Made by a program: the position numbers and the translations under genes | Shown here: in pieces, positions 8,966 through 16,913 of the stretch | Layout of the letters: each line of letters starts with the position of its first letter | How positions within the stretch are numbered: position 1 is the first letter of the stretch | Notes under the pieces: model-generated | What the model was told of the DNA's origin: nothing | What the model saw: the letters and a program-made list of their open reading frames with translations, nothing else | The model's database searches: none | DNA from: Roseivivax sediminis | GTDB lineage: Bacteria; Pseudomonadota; Alphaproteobacteria; Rhodobacterales; Rhodobacteraceae | DNA: 64,000 nucleotides | Assembly (NCBI RefSeq): GCF_900112685.1 | Contig: NZ_FOMS01000001.1 | Coordinates: 1-64,000, forward strand | Direction: 5' to 3'

Positions 8966-9802
8966 TCAGTGAAAGCTGGCCTGAAACGACGTCGGCGTCA
9001 GAGAGACATGCGCATCGAGCGGCGGGTACAGTTCGAACGCCCTCGGCTCGCGCGAGAAATTCCACATCCGGAACAGACACCACTCCGCGCGCCGTTCGTC
9101 GGCGACGGCCAGCTCGTTCCGCGTGATGTGGAAAGGCGTCCGCTCCCAACCGTTCGTCGTCTTCACCTCGATAAGCCGCGGCCGGCCATCGGGCGCATAG
9201 CTGGCGACGTCGTAGCCCGCCCCGTCGCCGTCCTCCTCCGAGACCCAGCGGACCTTGCGCGCCAGATCATCCCGCCCCGCGGCCTTCAGCTTGGCATGCT
9301 CATGGGCGAGGACGCGCTCCTCGCCCGCGCGGCCGAGGGCGCGATTGCGTTCGTCGCGCCCCGCCACGTCGAACTTCCGGGCGATGTGCAGCATCTGGTC
9401 CAGCTCTTGCGGAGGAGGTTGGTTGGAGAGCGTCGGCGGAGGACCAATCCAGATCTGAGCGGCCTCGCGCATGCCGGTCGCGGCATGATGGTTTGGAACA
9501 CAAAGCGTCCACTCGGGATGGGAATTCAGCCACTCAACGACTGCGTACTCGAGTGAGCCCTGGAAATTGAAGGCGGGCTTGTAGCCGGCGATCCAGTCCT
9601 CGCCGAGTCCCTTCAGCACCGCGCTGATGTTCTGGTGCTTGAACTCGACCGATCCCTCCGACCGGTCGTTCAGAAGCGGCAGGAGCGCCCGGCGATGCTC
9701 CGCCTTGCTGTAGCGGCGCCCCGCAATGTCGTCGGCCAGCATCGCGAAGTAATCCGCGACGATCAGGTCGTTTTCTTCATCGGTCCAGGGGCCACTCGCC
9801 AT
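8966..9802 (-). CDS. DUF3883-domain protein
   Basis: This is a 278-residue protein with an N-terminal region of unknown role (starting SGPWTDEENDLIVADYF, a segment seen in proteins of restriction-like islands) and a C-terminal DUF3883 domain. The domain shows GYDVASYAPDGR, LIEVKTTNGWE and FHITRNELAVA, i.e. the E-x-K core of a PD-(D/E)XK-like fold at about residues 205-240. A nuclease or DNA-sensing role in defence is plausible but not shown. It is convergent with the recombinase module (three-base gap) and looks intact. It is a relative, not a copy, of the truncated gene at 362-751. Confidence 0.75.
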   Translation of the reverse strand: MASGPWTDEENDLIVADYFAMLADDIAGRRYSKAEHRRALLPLLNDRSEGSVEFKHQNISAVLKGLGEDWIAGYKPAFNFQGSLEYAVVEWLNSHPEWTLCVPNHHAATGMREAAQIWIGPPPTLSNQPPPQELDQMLHIARKFDVAGRDERNRALGRAGEERVLAHEHAKLKAAGRDDLARKVRWVSEEDGDGAGYDVASYAPDGRPRLIEVKTTNGWERTPFHITRNELAVADERRAEWCLFRMWNFSREPRAFELYPPLDAHVSLTPTSFQASFH

Positions 9803-10294
9803 GCCGCCAGGCTAGAGGCGCGATGTGCGTTTGTCATCAATGGCTCTCACTGAGCCCGTCGCCGATTGCTCCGCCACCGCTACGCGCCGTTCTGCCAGCG
9901 CACCCATCGGCTACGCCTCCTGCGTGTTCGGTCTCCGTTCCGGTCGATAGCGATGGAAACAGGGCGCGCAGTTTTGGCGGCGTTGCCAGTCAGGCCGTTG
10001 GAAAAGCGAGGAAAATTCCGACCGAACCGGAATCGGCGCGGTTCGCCCGACCAGAGACGAGAGGCCATTCAGAGACGGAAAACGCTTCGCACCCGCGTCT
10101 CAGCAGTTCGCACCCGCTTGGCAAACCCCTTTGAAAACAGGAGAAATTCTGCCTCGGACGGGCGGCCTGAACGGGTTCGAAAGGGTGATAGTGGCGGAGA
10201 GAATGGGCCTGATATCCAACCTTCTCCAGCCGTTAAGATATTGTTATTTAGAAGTTTAAACCAGCAGCCGCAAGCCAGTCCCACTGAAACGCCA
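9803..10294. other. Gene-free stretch
   Basis: About 490 bases between the DUF3883 gene start and the end of a transglutaminase gene. The frames present lack a ribosome site and have atypical composition. The right part (about 10235-10290) is A+T-rich. It may contain the promoter of the DUF3883 gene, but I cannot point to a convincing element. Confidence 0.4.
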
Positions 10295-11218
10295 TCAGAC
10301 AAGCGCGAGGTCCGCCCCGCCTTTTGGGGCCAGGAGCGAGTTGTCTTGTGCCGAAGCACTCTCCACTCTTACAAGCACCTCCATTGAGATCAAATCGACG
10401 TTAGTTCCGACAAAGTTGCCTGCCACCGGGGTGACCTGTTCGATGTTTCGGGCCACGGCGAGTGGTACCAAGTTGAGGGACCCGAAGCTCCGGTTCGTGG
10501 GATCGAAGGCAATCCATCCGGCACCGGGTACAAATATCTCGACCCAGGCATGGGTGGACCCGGACCCCGCAGACCCAAAAAGGCATTCTTCCGCATCTGA
10601 CAGATAGCCGGATACGATGCGGGAACCGAGTCCAAGCGTGCGCGCGGCTTCGGCGAGCAGGACCGCAAGATCACGGCACGAGCCCCATCGCCGGTCAAGA
10701 GTCTCGATCGGTGACTGGGTGCCTTCCGTTTCACGGCTCTGGTAGGAAATCTGGGTGAACACACCGTTGCTGATGTCCTTCAGCAAGGACAGCGTGTCGG
10801 TCGGGCGCGCCATGACAAAGCCCTCGACCCATAGGGAAAGCCGACCGTCCGGGTCGGGATATTGCGGAACCGTCAACGCGCCCAGATCCGTCCATTCGTC
10901 GGCGGTGTAGACAAAGGGGTACTGGGCCGCCGAGGCGGCGATGGTAAAGACCGGCCAGGCCGGCGCGGTGAGTTCCACGGAAGCGCGGCTCTCGATCACC
11001 AGATGATCCGTCACGCCGTCAAAGACCGCGGTGGCGACAGCGTTGCCGGCCACGTCATGCGCCCAGGTCACCGTCGCCGTTGGAGAAATGGAGAGGGCAT
11101 GCGCAAGTAGTCGCAGTTCCCTTGTTTCTCGGGGACGTAGCATCAACCGATGGGGCCCAAGAGGGACCTTTTGACGGTATCTGTAGGTCGTGGTGTGAAC
11201 GATCTCGAGGCAAGCCAA
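10295..11218 (-). CDS. Transglutaminase-like protein
   Basis: This 307-residue cytosolic protein has an N-terminal bacterial transglutaminase-associated domain ([20 protein letters not shown], then LMLRPRE) and a papain-like transglutaminase core. The triad is visible: Cys about 178 ([10 protein letters not shown]), His about 223 (STHAWVEIF) and Asp about 238 (FDPTN). Such proteins usually act as peptidases or amidases rather than cross-linkers; the substrate here is unknown. It is the last gene of a leftward series of coupled small genes that also contains a second transglutaminase-like protein (12356-13183). Confidence 0.85.
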   Translation of the reverse strand: MACLEIVHTTTYRYRQKVPLGPHRLMLRPRETRELRLLAHALSISPTATVTWAHDVAGNAVATAVFDGVTDHLVIESRASVELTAPAWPVFTIAASAAQYPFVYTADEWTDLGALTVPQYPDPDGRLSLWVEGFVMARPTDTLSLLKDISNGVFTQISYQSRETEGTQSPIETLDRRWGSCRDLAVLLAEAARTLGLGSRIVSGYLSDAEECLFGSAGSGSTHAWVEIFVPGAGWIAFDPTNRSFGSLNLVPLAVARNIEQVTPVAGNFVGTNVDLISMEVLVRVESASAQDNSLLAPKGGADLALV

Positions 11219-11266
11219 AATGATGTTCCAGTTAGGATTGAGGAAGACGGCGCGCGGCTGCGGGGA

Positions 11267-11479
11267 TCAGCGGCGGCGAGATGCGCCCGCGCTGACCGGC
11301 GCGGCGTTACGCCAGGCATTTAACCCCTTGCAGCGTTGGCAAATCCGTTCTCCGAAGCCTTCGCTCAAAAACGAGGTTTCGCATCGCAGGCATCGGCGTT
11401 CTTGCGGGACATCACCCACGGCCCTTGGCGTCGCGGTGTCCGGTACGTCACCCTCGGCGATTGCCTCGTCCGCCATCAC
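11267..11479 (-). CDS. Small zinc-ribbon protein
   Basis: This 70-residue protein contains one zinc ribbon, CLRC then ICQRC, with SEGFGERIC in between. This arrangement is common in short alphaproteobacterial proteins, often ending in an Arg/Ala-rich tail as here. The ATG overlaps the stop of the upstream frameshifted gene. It is probably a small nucleic-acid or protein-binding factor; no specific function is known to me. Confidence 0.72.
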   Translation of the reverse strand: MMADEAIAEGDVPDTATPRAVGDVPQERRCLRCETSFLSEGFGERICQRCKGLNAWRNAAPVSAGASRRR

Positions 11480-12008
11480 GTTTTCCCCGCTGCCAGATGG
11501 GTGCGTAAGGCCGGCGGCGAGTCCGGTCGTGAAGGCATGCCTTCGTTTTCGGCGGTCCGGATCGACTCTTCGTCCCGCGCCCCTCGGAAGATCGTCTTCG
11601 AAGGCGGCGCAGCCAGGGTCGGATCGGATGTCCCAGACCCGGAATAGAGATGTCGCAGGTGCGCCTCGGAGACCCCGTCGGCCTTCATCACGAGCTGTAC
11701 CATCGGATCAGCCAGCATTTCTTCAAGGAAAAAGTCGGACAACTCCCTGCCGGTCAGCTTGTCCTTGGCACGTGCTTGGTCGAGGTCGGCAAGGGAAACG
11801 GTCAGAGTCCGCGCAAGTCCCGGATGAGATATCCGGGGATGAAGCTTCACAAGGACGGAGGCTTTCCAGGCTGCGGGTTCCCGTTCATCAGGGGGGAAGC
11901 CAGCTCCGTTTCGATCTCGTACTCTCCCGCCGGGAGCGTCTCGTCAAAGCCCGGAACGGTGAAGGGTCGGGAAAAAACCGCAACGGTCTTGCTCCTCCGA
12001 TCTTCCAT
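11476..12008 (-). pseudogene. Conserved stress-island protein, frameshifted in a C6 run
   Basis: Two overlapping reading frames form one protein. The first, starting at ATG 12008 after AAAGGAA, reads TVAVFSRPFTVPGF and LPAGEYEIETELASP, the same N-terminal pattern as 15033-15347. It then stops at 11847. The second frame carries on as EPAAWKASVLVKLHP, then SHPGLARTLTVSLADL and FFLEEMLADPMVQ, ending with AENEGMPSRPD. One extra base in the run of six C (11891-11896 as G on the plus strand) joins them smoothly. Either the gene is mutated, the homopolymer is misread, or slippage makes both forms. Function is unknown. Confidence 0.7.
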
Positions 12009-12085
12009 TGGCGCGTTCCTTTCCCATGGTGCTGTGGGCGGTCCGCGCCCCTCACGGGAATGAGGCGCGCAACCGGTGTACACCC

Positions 12086-12265
12086 TCAAGATGTCTTGGA
12101 CTTGGCGGGTGCATCCTTGCCAGAAGCCTTGGGCTCGGTCTCCTTGACAGGGGTCGTTGCTGTTTTCGCAGGCTTCGGCTTTAACGCAGCCGCAGCCCTG
12201 GCGGTCAGGTCCTTGAAGGACATTTCATCGATCCTTTGATTATCCGAGGCCAACTCCTCGTCCAT
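12086..12265 (-). CDS. Small conserved lysine/alanine-rich protein
   Basis: A 59-residue product when read from ATG 12265 (MDEELASDNQRID then MSFKDLTARAAAALKPKPA). A short amphipathic start is followed by a low-complexity Ala/Lys/Pro/Thr tail. I recall similar MSFKDL... proteins in alphaproteobacterial stress-gene groups, but no function. A longer start at 12334 is possible but lacks a better ribosome site. It belongs to the leftward gene series. Confidence 0.55.
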   Translation of the reverse strand: MDEELASDNQRIDEMSFKDLTARAAAALKPKPAKTATTPVKETEPKASGKDAPAKSKTS

Positions 12266-12355
12266 GTCGGACCGGGATACTTCGCTTCGGCACTTTACAT
12301 ATGGGGGCTGGCGACCCGAATTGCGATGGTGCATCGAAAAAGAAGCCGAGGTCAG

Positions 12356-13183
12356 TCAGGCCAATTCATCCGTCCAGACCTTAAATTCCATCAACGTGTT
12401 CTGGCCGAATGTCTGGGTCAGAGGGACATCGGCAGCATCGCGACCGCGCGCGATCAGAATTCTCGCAAACCTCGGCTTGTTGTTCCTCGGGTCGAACATG
12501 TGCCATTCCCCAGCGAGAAAGACCTCCATCCACGCGGCAAAATCCCCAGGCGGATGAGGCAGAGGCTCCCCGATGTCGCTCAGGTATCCGGTGCAGTAGC
12601 GGGCCGGAATGTTCATGCATCGGCACAGGGCGATGGCGAGATGGGCAAAGTCGCGGCAGACACCCTGCCCCTCTGCGAGGGTCTGCGACGCTGTGCGCGT
12701 CGCCTTTGCCTGCATATAGTCGAAGCGGACATGTCCATGCACGAAATCGCAGATCGCCTGGACGCGTGACCATCCGGCGTCCGTGGTCTCGAATAGGCGC
12801 CACGCCTCCTCCGACAGAAGGTCGGTGTCGCAATACCGGCTGCCCTGCAGAAACACGAGCGTCTCGAAAGGAAGATCCTGAACCTCGTGCTGCCGCGCGC
12901 CGGGCGTGGAGGGATCAGGCAGGCCCGTGTCGCGGAAGACGCCATCCGTCGACAGGCAGAAGTCGCCCGCCGGAGCCAGGACGCGCGTACACCAGTTGCC
13001 GAAGCCATCCCGGTAGCTTTCGAGGGGCACGCTCGGCGAGGTCACGAGATAATCGGCACGCTCCAGATCGCCGAACCGCGAGTAGTGCACGTTCAGAAGC
13101 GCAATCAGCGGCGTCGGTTGAGGGAAGCTGTATCGGAGACGACACCCTATGCTGACGCGCATGCCGGACACGCGGCTGCGCAT
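12356..13183 (-). CDS. Transglutaminase-like protein (second)
   Basis: This 275-residue protein begins near MRVSIGCRLRYSFPQ, the usual start of a transglutaminase-like subfamily. The nucleophile region GQGVCRDFAHLAI (Cys about 172) and the acid FDPRNN (about 229) are present. At the position where the first copy has His the sequence is DFAAWMEVF, with Ala. This may be a subfamily trait or loss of catalysis. I chose ATG 13183 because GAGGG lies upstream; ATG 13162 is the alternative. It is probably cotranscribed with the repeat protein just upstream (13-base gap). Confidence 0.8.
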   Translation of the reverse strand: MRSRVSGMRVSIGCRLRYSFPQPTPLIALLNVHYSRFGDLERADYLVTSPSVPLESYRDGFGNWCTRVLAPAGDFCLSTDGVFRDTGLPDPSTPGARQHEVQDLPFETLVFLQGSRYCDTDLLSEEAWRLFETTDAGWSRVQAICDFVHGHVRFDYMQAKATRTASQTLAEGQGVCRDFAHLAIALCRCMNIPARYCTGYLSDIGEPLPHPPGDFAAWMEVFLAGEWHMFDPRNNKPRFARILIARGRDAADVPLTQTFGQNTLMEFKVWTDELA

Positions 13184-13196
13184 CGTTCTGTCACCC

Positions 13197-13979
13197 TCAT
13201 CTTCCAAGGACGCATGCCCCGTCCGAAAGCTGGAAACCTCGATTGCAGCTCCACCGGTTGCCGGATCGGTCGAGATAGGCGTTCTCCGGCAGATCGATGG
13301 CGACGCAGGCGCCATTCAGCAGTTCGTATCCGCGCTCGCAGCTCCAGCCTGGTCCATAGGATGCCTCGTCCAGATAGGCGTTCGCTGGCACGACAACCGC
13401 ATCGCATCGGTCGTCGATCTTGACGAAGCCTCTCTCGCAAACCCAAGCCTCGCCGTAGTCTGCGTTGGTCAGATACGCGTTCGCTGGCACGGCAATCGGC
13501 GAACATATCCCTGCAACAGCCTCATAGCCACGATCACAGGTCCATCCCCTCCCCGAGGCATCGTCCGTCAAATAGGCACGCTCGGGCAGAACGATGGGCA
13601 CGCATGCCTCGTCCTCCTGCCGGAAGCCGCGTTCGCATTGCCAATCGTAACCGGAAGAGCGGAGGAAGGCATTTGCGGGCACCGGGATGGGATTACAGGA
13701 CGTCCCGTCCACCTCCTCGTACCCTCGGTTGCACTCCCAACCCTTCCCATAGGAGCGCCCGGTTGGATAAGCATGCTCGGGGACATCGATAGCCAGGCAT
13801 TCAGCGGCCTCTACCCGGTAACCGAGATCGCAGACCCATCCGCCACCATAGCTGCGCGGCTGGGCGTTCTCCGGCATTGGGCCGGTTCCATCCTGCGCAA
13901 GCACGGGAAAGGCGAAAGAGGCGATCACACCGGCTACGGCTGCCGTCCTCGCGATTAGCCTCGCCAAGGGATGTCTCAT
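13197..13979 (-). CDS. Secreted cysteine-rich protein with seven tandem repeats
   Basis: A signal peptide (RLIARTAAVAGVIASFAFPVLAQ written as adjoining parts RLIARTAAVAG and VIASFAFPVLAQ) supports the start at ATG 13979. The rest is seven units of about 31-34 residues with the pattern (V/L)P-x-(N/R/H)AY, a short spacer, GW-x-C-x-RG(Y/F), and a second Cys before a hydrophobic pair. Each unit has exactly two cysteines, suggesting one disulfide per repeat in the periplasm or outside the cell. A longer frame to 14183 overlaps the upstream gene but would bury the signal. Function is unknown; binding or a cell-surface role is a guess. Confidence 0.75.
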   Translation of the reverse strand: MRHPLARLIARTAAVAGVIASFAFPVLAQDGTGPMPENAQPRSYGGGWVCDLGYRVEAAECLAIDVPEHAYPTGRSYGKGWECNRGYEEVDGTSCNPIPVPANAFLRSSGYDWQCERGFRQEDEACVPIVLPERAYLTDDASGRGWTCDRGYEAVAGICSPIAVPANAYLTNADYGEAWVCERGFVKIDDRCDAVVVPANAYLDEASYGPGWSCERGYELLNGACVAIDLPENAYLDRSGNRWSCNRGFQLSDGACVLGR

Positions 13980-14179
13980 CGCCGCCTGCTCCCTGGCGGA
14001 CCAGAGTCCGCCGTTTTTCGCGCGAGTCTTCGATGGCCCAAGCGTAAGCGTTCCGGTCAGCCGTCGAGTCCGAACGTGCGCTTGCGGGGAGCCACTGGAA
14101 TTCGATCTCGATGGCATGCCTTCGTTCTCGGCCACTTGGATCGAGAAGTCTGTCGGGACTGTGGGGTGGGTGCTGCTGG

Positions 14180-14653
14180 TCATCGGGGCGACAATTTTTG
14201 CAAGGCCGCAGCTGCAAGAGCATGTTCCTTCTGGTGGTAGTCGCCGCGAAACTTGCCATCGACCTGCACCTCCCAGATGCCGTTTCTTTCGCGAACCTGA
14301 ACCCCACCGCGCTGTGCCGGCCGGTCCATGGAAGAATCCTTTGCTCCTCTGCTTTTCGGCGGCACGGGTCTCATGTCGGTCATTTCCGGCTCCTTCGCCT
14401 TTGGCACGCGCACTTCTCCGAGGAGCATCACAGCGCGAATGAATTCTGCCGCATAATCGTCGGTTTCGCGGTGGTCGTGCTCGCGCTGGGTCACTTTCAT
14501 CGGCTCCACGAACCGTTCTCGCAGGTGGTCCACGAAACGCGGTTCGGTACGGGCCATGTAGGCGATCAGAGCTTGCAAGATCCGTTCATGCGCCAGCACA
14601 CGCCGTTCGAGCTCGGTGGTCTCGGGTGAAGCTATCGGCATGGCGCGGTTCAT
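14180..14653 (-). CDS. Hypothetical protein with DUF2188-like C-terminus
   Basis: This 157-residue protein has an N-terminal helical part (ELERRVLAHERILQALIAYM) and a C-terminal segment, VQVRERNGIWEVQVDGK followed by a Tyr/His-rich turn and an Ala-rich helix, which resembles the short DUF2188 fold. The start overlaps the stop of the upstream membrane protein gene (ATGA). No catalytic motif is seen. It is part of the leftward stress-island operon. Confidence 0.65.
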   Translation of the reverse strand: MNRAMPIASPETTELERRVLAHERILQALIAYMARTEPRFVDHLRERFVEPMKVTQREHDHRETDDYAAEFIRAVMLLGEVRVPKAKEPEMTDMRPVPPKSRGAKDSSMDRPAQRGGVQVRERNGIWEVQVDGKFRGDYHQKEHALAAAALQKLSPR

Positions 14654-15036
14654 CCTTCATCGACCGCGCTTCCCGGGCGCTCCGGCAATGCGTCAACATC
14701 AAGGGCTGCCAGGCAGGCCTGCGCGATATCGCGGTTCGGAGCATCTGTTCCGGGCACCGTCGCCCAGCCCGCCTCCATCAGGGCATCGCGCCGCTGATAG
14801 GTCGACGCGGCCCGGATCGTTTCAAGCTTTTCGGCCCGTGCTGGGTCGGACTGTGCCATCTCAAGGCAAACCGGCACCATGGAGGCGACGACATCGACCT
14901 GGGACATCGCCATTGCCCTGTCATTCGCGGTTCCGCCGGTCACCCAGCCGCCCCAGGTAAAACCGACCACGCCGACAAAAACCGCACTGATCACGGCACC
15001 ATAAACGCCGGGCTTGAGCCATTCGGGAGCATTCAT
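14650..15036 (-). CDS. Small single-pass membrane protein, conserved
   Basis: This 128-residue protein has one membrane segment near the N-terminus (VYGAVISAVFVGVVGFTWGG) and a soluble remainder with paired cysteines (VPVCLEMA and AQACLAAL). Similar small proteins occur in rhizobial and rhodobacterial gene groups with the same neighbours, but I know no function. It overlaps the genes on both sides by four bases, so translation is coupled. Confidence 0.65.
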   Translation of the reverse strand: MNAPEWLKPGVYGAVISAVFVGVVGFTWGGWVTGGTANDRAMAMSQVDVVASMVPVCLEMAQSDPARAEKLETIRAASTYQRRDALMEAGWATVPGTDAPNRDIAQACLAALDVDALPERPGSAVDEG

Positions 15037-15347
15037 TTCAAGTCCTCCTGCGGGGAAAGCGCCGCATCGCCGTGATTGTTTTTCTCAGTCGCGCCTCGAT
15101 CCCGGCTTAGCGCCTCTTTCAGGTCGCTGTCGGAAATCGCCCGCAACTCTGTCCGTCCCGCATGACCGCCCCTTCCGCGCACCGTCAGGTAGGTCGCCAT
15201 CCGGCGATACGCCTCGAAGCTCAGCCCCTGAAGAAGCTCCTCTTCGACAAGAACCTCGTAATCGCCCGCGGGCAAATCGCCCGGGTATCCAGGCAAGGTG
15301 AACGGGTTCGCAAACGTCACCGTCGATCTGGTCGACCGCATGGTCAT
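15033..15347 (-). CDS. Conserved small protein, paralogue of the frameshifted gene
   Basis: This 104-residue protein starts after GGAG and reads VTFANPFTLPGYPGDLPAGDY, then EVLVEEELLQGLSFEAYRR and TYLTVRG. The first part matches the N-terminus encoded at 11847-12008. The F-x-L-x-G-LPAGxY pattern suggests a small beta-rich domain. Function is unknown. It is the first gene of the leftward operon that runs to 10295; its promoter must lie between 15348 and 15600, a region shared with the divergent gene at 15620. Confidence 0.68.
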   Translation of the reverse strand: MTMRSTRSTVTFANPFTLPGYPGDLPAGDYEVLVEEELLQGLSFEAYRRMATYLTVRGRGGHAGRTELRAISDSDLKEALSRDRGATEKNNHGDAALSPQEDLK

Positions 15348-15619
15348 CTCTGGTCTCCGCGATGTTGGCAGATCCGTCGCTCACCACTGTTGGCGGCCCC
15401 TTGGAGTGCGGGACGGACCAGTCGAACGATTGAGTGTCTTGTACCTCGGGATCGTTCGACCGGCGCTGACGCATGTTAGTCTCGAGCACCGAACCGGCTG
15501 CGACCTTCCTTGAGGCAGTGGCCCGTACTGACCTGTGTAAGGGCGGCGAGACCGGCCTGCGCGTATTCTTTGGGAAACAGGGATGATCTGCATTCCTGCA
15601 ACCCTTGAAAGGATTGGCG

Positions 15620-16045
15620 ATGGTCGCCCCCAATGTTCTCAACCCGCACCCGCCCGAGTTCGATCGGTTTCTCTATGCGTCGGTCGGCGAGGACCGGAAC
15701 GGCTATGCCGTGACGGTGCTCTCCACGCTTGCGCGGCTTGGACTCGATCCATGGAAGGAAACCGCTGAACTGGTCACGCTCGGGCGCGACGCCGCGCGGG
15801 CACGCTTGGGAACGCTTCTTGCCCGATTTCGGGACGTTCCTGCGCTCGCCAGCGATCACGGCAGGATCGCGCGAGACCTGAGCCAGCTGCTTCCCGAAGG
15901 ACCGACATCAGGTGCCCTGCAGCGCGCTGCCTCGACGGTGGCCGATGGCCGCCCGGGAACAAGCGGAGCGATCTGGGCGGTGCTCGCGATCATCTTTTTG
16001 CTGGTTCAGATGTTCATGGTTGGCGGGTCGGGATCAGGCGAATGA
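15620..16045 (+). CDS. Hypothetical protein with C-terminal membrane anchor
   Basis: This 141-residue protein starts at ATG 15620, with GAAAGGA just upstream (an earlier TTG at 15605 is less likely). It has a helical soluble region (FDRFLYASVGEDRNGYAVTV; LGRDAARARLGTLLARF) and one C-terminal membrane segment (AIWAVLAIIFLLVQMFMVG). It is divergent from the leftward operon and overlaps the next gene by four bases. No function recognised. Confidence 0.7.
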   Translation: MVAPNVLNPHPPEFDRFLYASVGEDRNGYAVTVLSTLARLGLDPWKETAELVTLGRDAARARLGTLLARFRDVPALASDHGRIARDLSQLLPEGPTSGALQRAASTVADGRPGTSGAIWAVLAIIFLLVQMFMVGGSGSGE

Positions 16046-16455
16046 CCGTCTCAGTCGAGACCGGGAAGGGACCGGCCCATGCGGCACACAAGACCGGAAC
16101 GATGTCGCCGCGCGAACAGGGCGTTCTCTGGGAGATGGAGAAGCACTTCTGGACCAGTGGCGCCGACAACGCGCAGGCAACGACTGCGACCAACGCCGTC
16201 ATGGTCTTCCCCTATCCGCCCGGCATCCTCCAGGGCGACCAGATCTGGACCCACCTTCGTGAAAGGACCGGCTGGCGCACCGTCGTCATGGCCGAACGTC
16301 GTGTCACGCGGTATCGTGACATCGCCATTCTCACCTACCGTGTCTCGGCAGAGAAACCCGATGTGCCGATCTACAAGACCCTCTGTGCCTCGACCTACCT
16401 CAACGATGACGACAGATGGCTGAGGGTTTCCCACCAGCAAACTGCGGTGAATTGA
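16042..16455 (+). CDS. DUF4440/SnoaL-like protein
   Basis: This 137-residue protein is of the NTF2-like (DUF4440/SnoaL) type. After a short tail it reads WEMEKHFWTSGADNAQ, VMVFPYPPGILQGDQIW and WLRVSHQQT, the usual order of such small alpha+beta barrels. These fold into a cone with a ligand pocket, but no catalytic residues can be named here. It is translationally coupled to the membrane protein upstream, suggesting a shared task at the membrane. Confidence 0.72.
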   Translation: MTVSVETGKGPAHAAHKTGTMSPREQGVLWEMEKHFWTSGADNAQATTATNAVMVFPYPPGILQGDQIWTHLRERTGWRTVVMAERRVTRYRDIAILTYRVSAEKPDVPIYKTLCASTYLNDDDRWLRVSHQQTAVN

Positions 16456-16667
16456 GATGCACATGGGCAACCGACCTGCCACAGGCGCCGGGACTAGCCT
16501 GCGTCAGTGCGGCGTGGCTCCGACGCTGATTAGGTGAGACGTGCCCGCCGAACATTCGGTGGTGCATTTTTCCGAGTACCCGAGAAGCGTGTGGACGTGT
16601 CGATCCCCAAAGGTCGGCATGTCGACACGCTTCTTATTCTCGGAGCGTCCAGGAAAGGACAATCCCA

Positions 16668-16856
16668 ATGGTTCCCGAACAGACCAAGACTGCCGAAAAG
16701 ATGACCTCCGTCAAGGCCGCGTGGGACAAGGCGCCCTCCGGCCCGAAGAAGGACGCGGCGCTGAAGCACTACCAGGCAGCCGAGAAGGCAAACACCGCGG
16801 AGAACGACGCCGAGACCAACAAGGAACTCGATGCGACAGCCCACGCCCTCGCGTGA
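16668..16856 (+). CDS. Small charged helical protein
   Basis: A 62-residue, Lys/Ala/Glu-rich protein (VKAAWDKAPSGPKKDAALKH then YQAAEKANTAENDAETNKE) is predicted to be almost all helix. A GGAAAGGA ribosome site precedes the ATG. I recall comparable short proteins in alphaproteobacterial stress groups; the function is not known. It has its own leader of about 200 bases after the previous gene. Confidence 0.62.
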   Translation: MVPEQTKTAEKMTSVKAAWDKAPSGPKKDAALKHYQAAEKANTAENDAETNKELDATAHALA

Positions 16857-16913
16857 CCTCCAGCGTTTGACGTGATCACCGGGCCCACCTACCGAGCAGG
16901 GAGGGCGGCCCTC

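Noticed and set aside
9866-10387. 173-codon frame in a gene-poor stretch
   Set aside because: Arg/Ser/Pro-rich, no ribosome site, no recognisable segment, overlaps the end of the transglutaminase gene.
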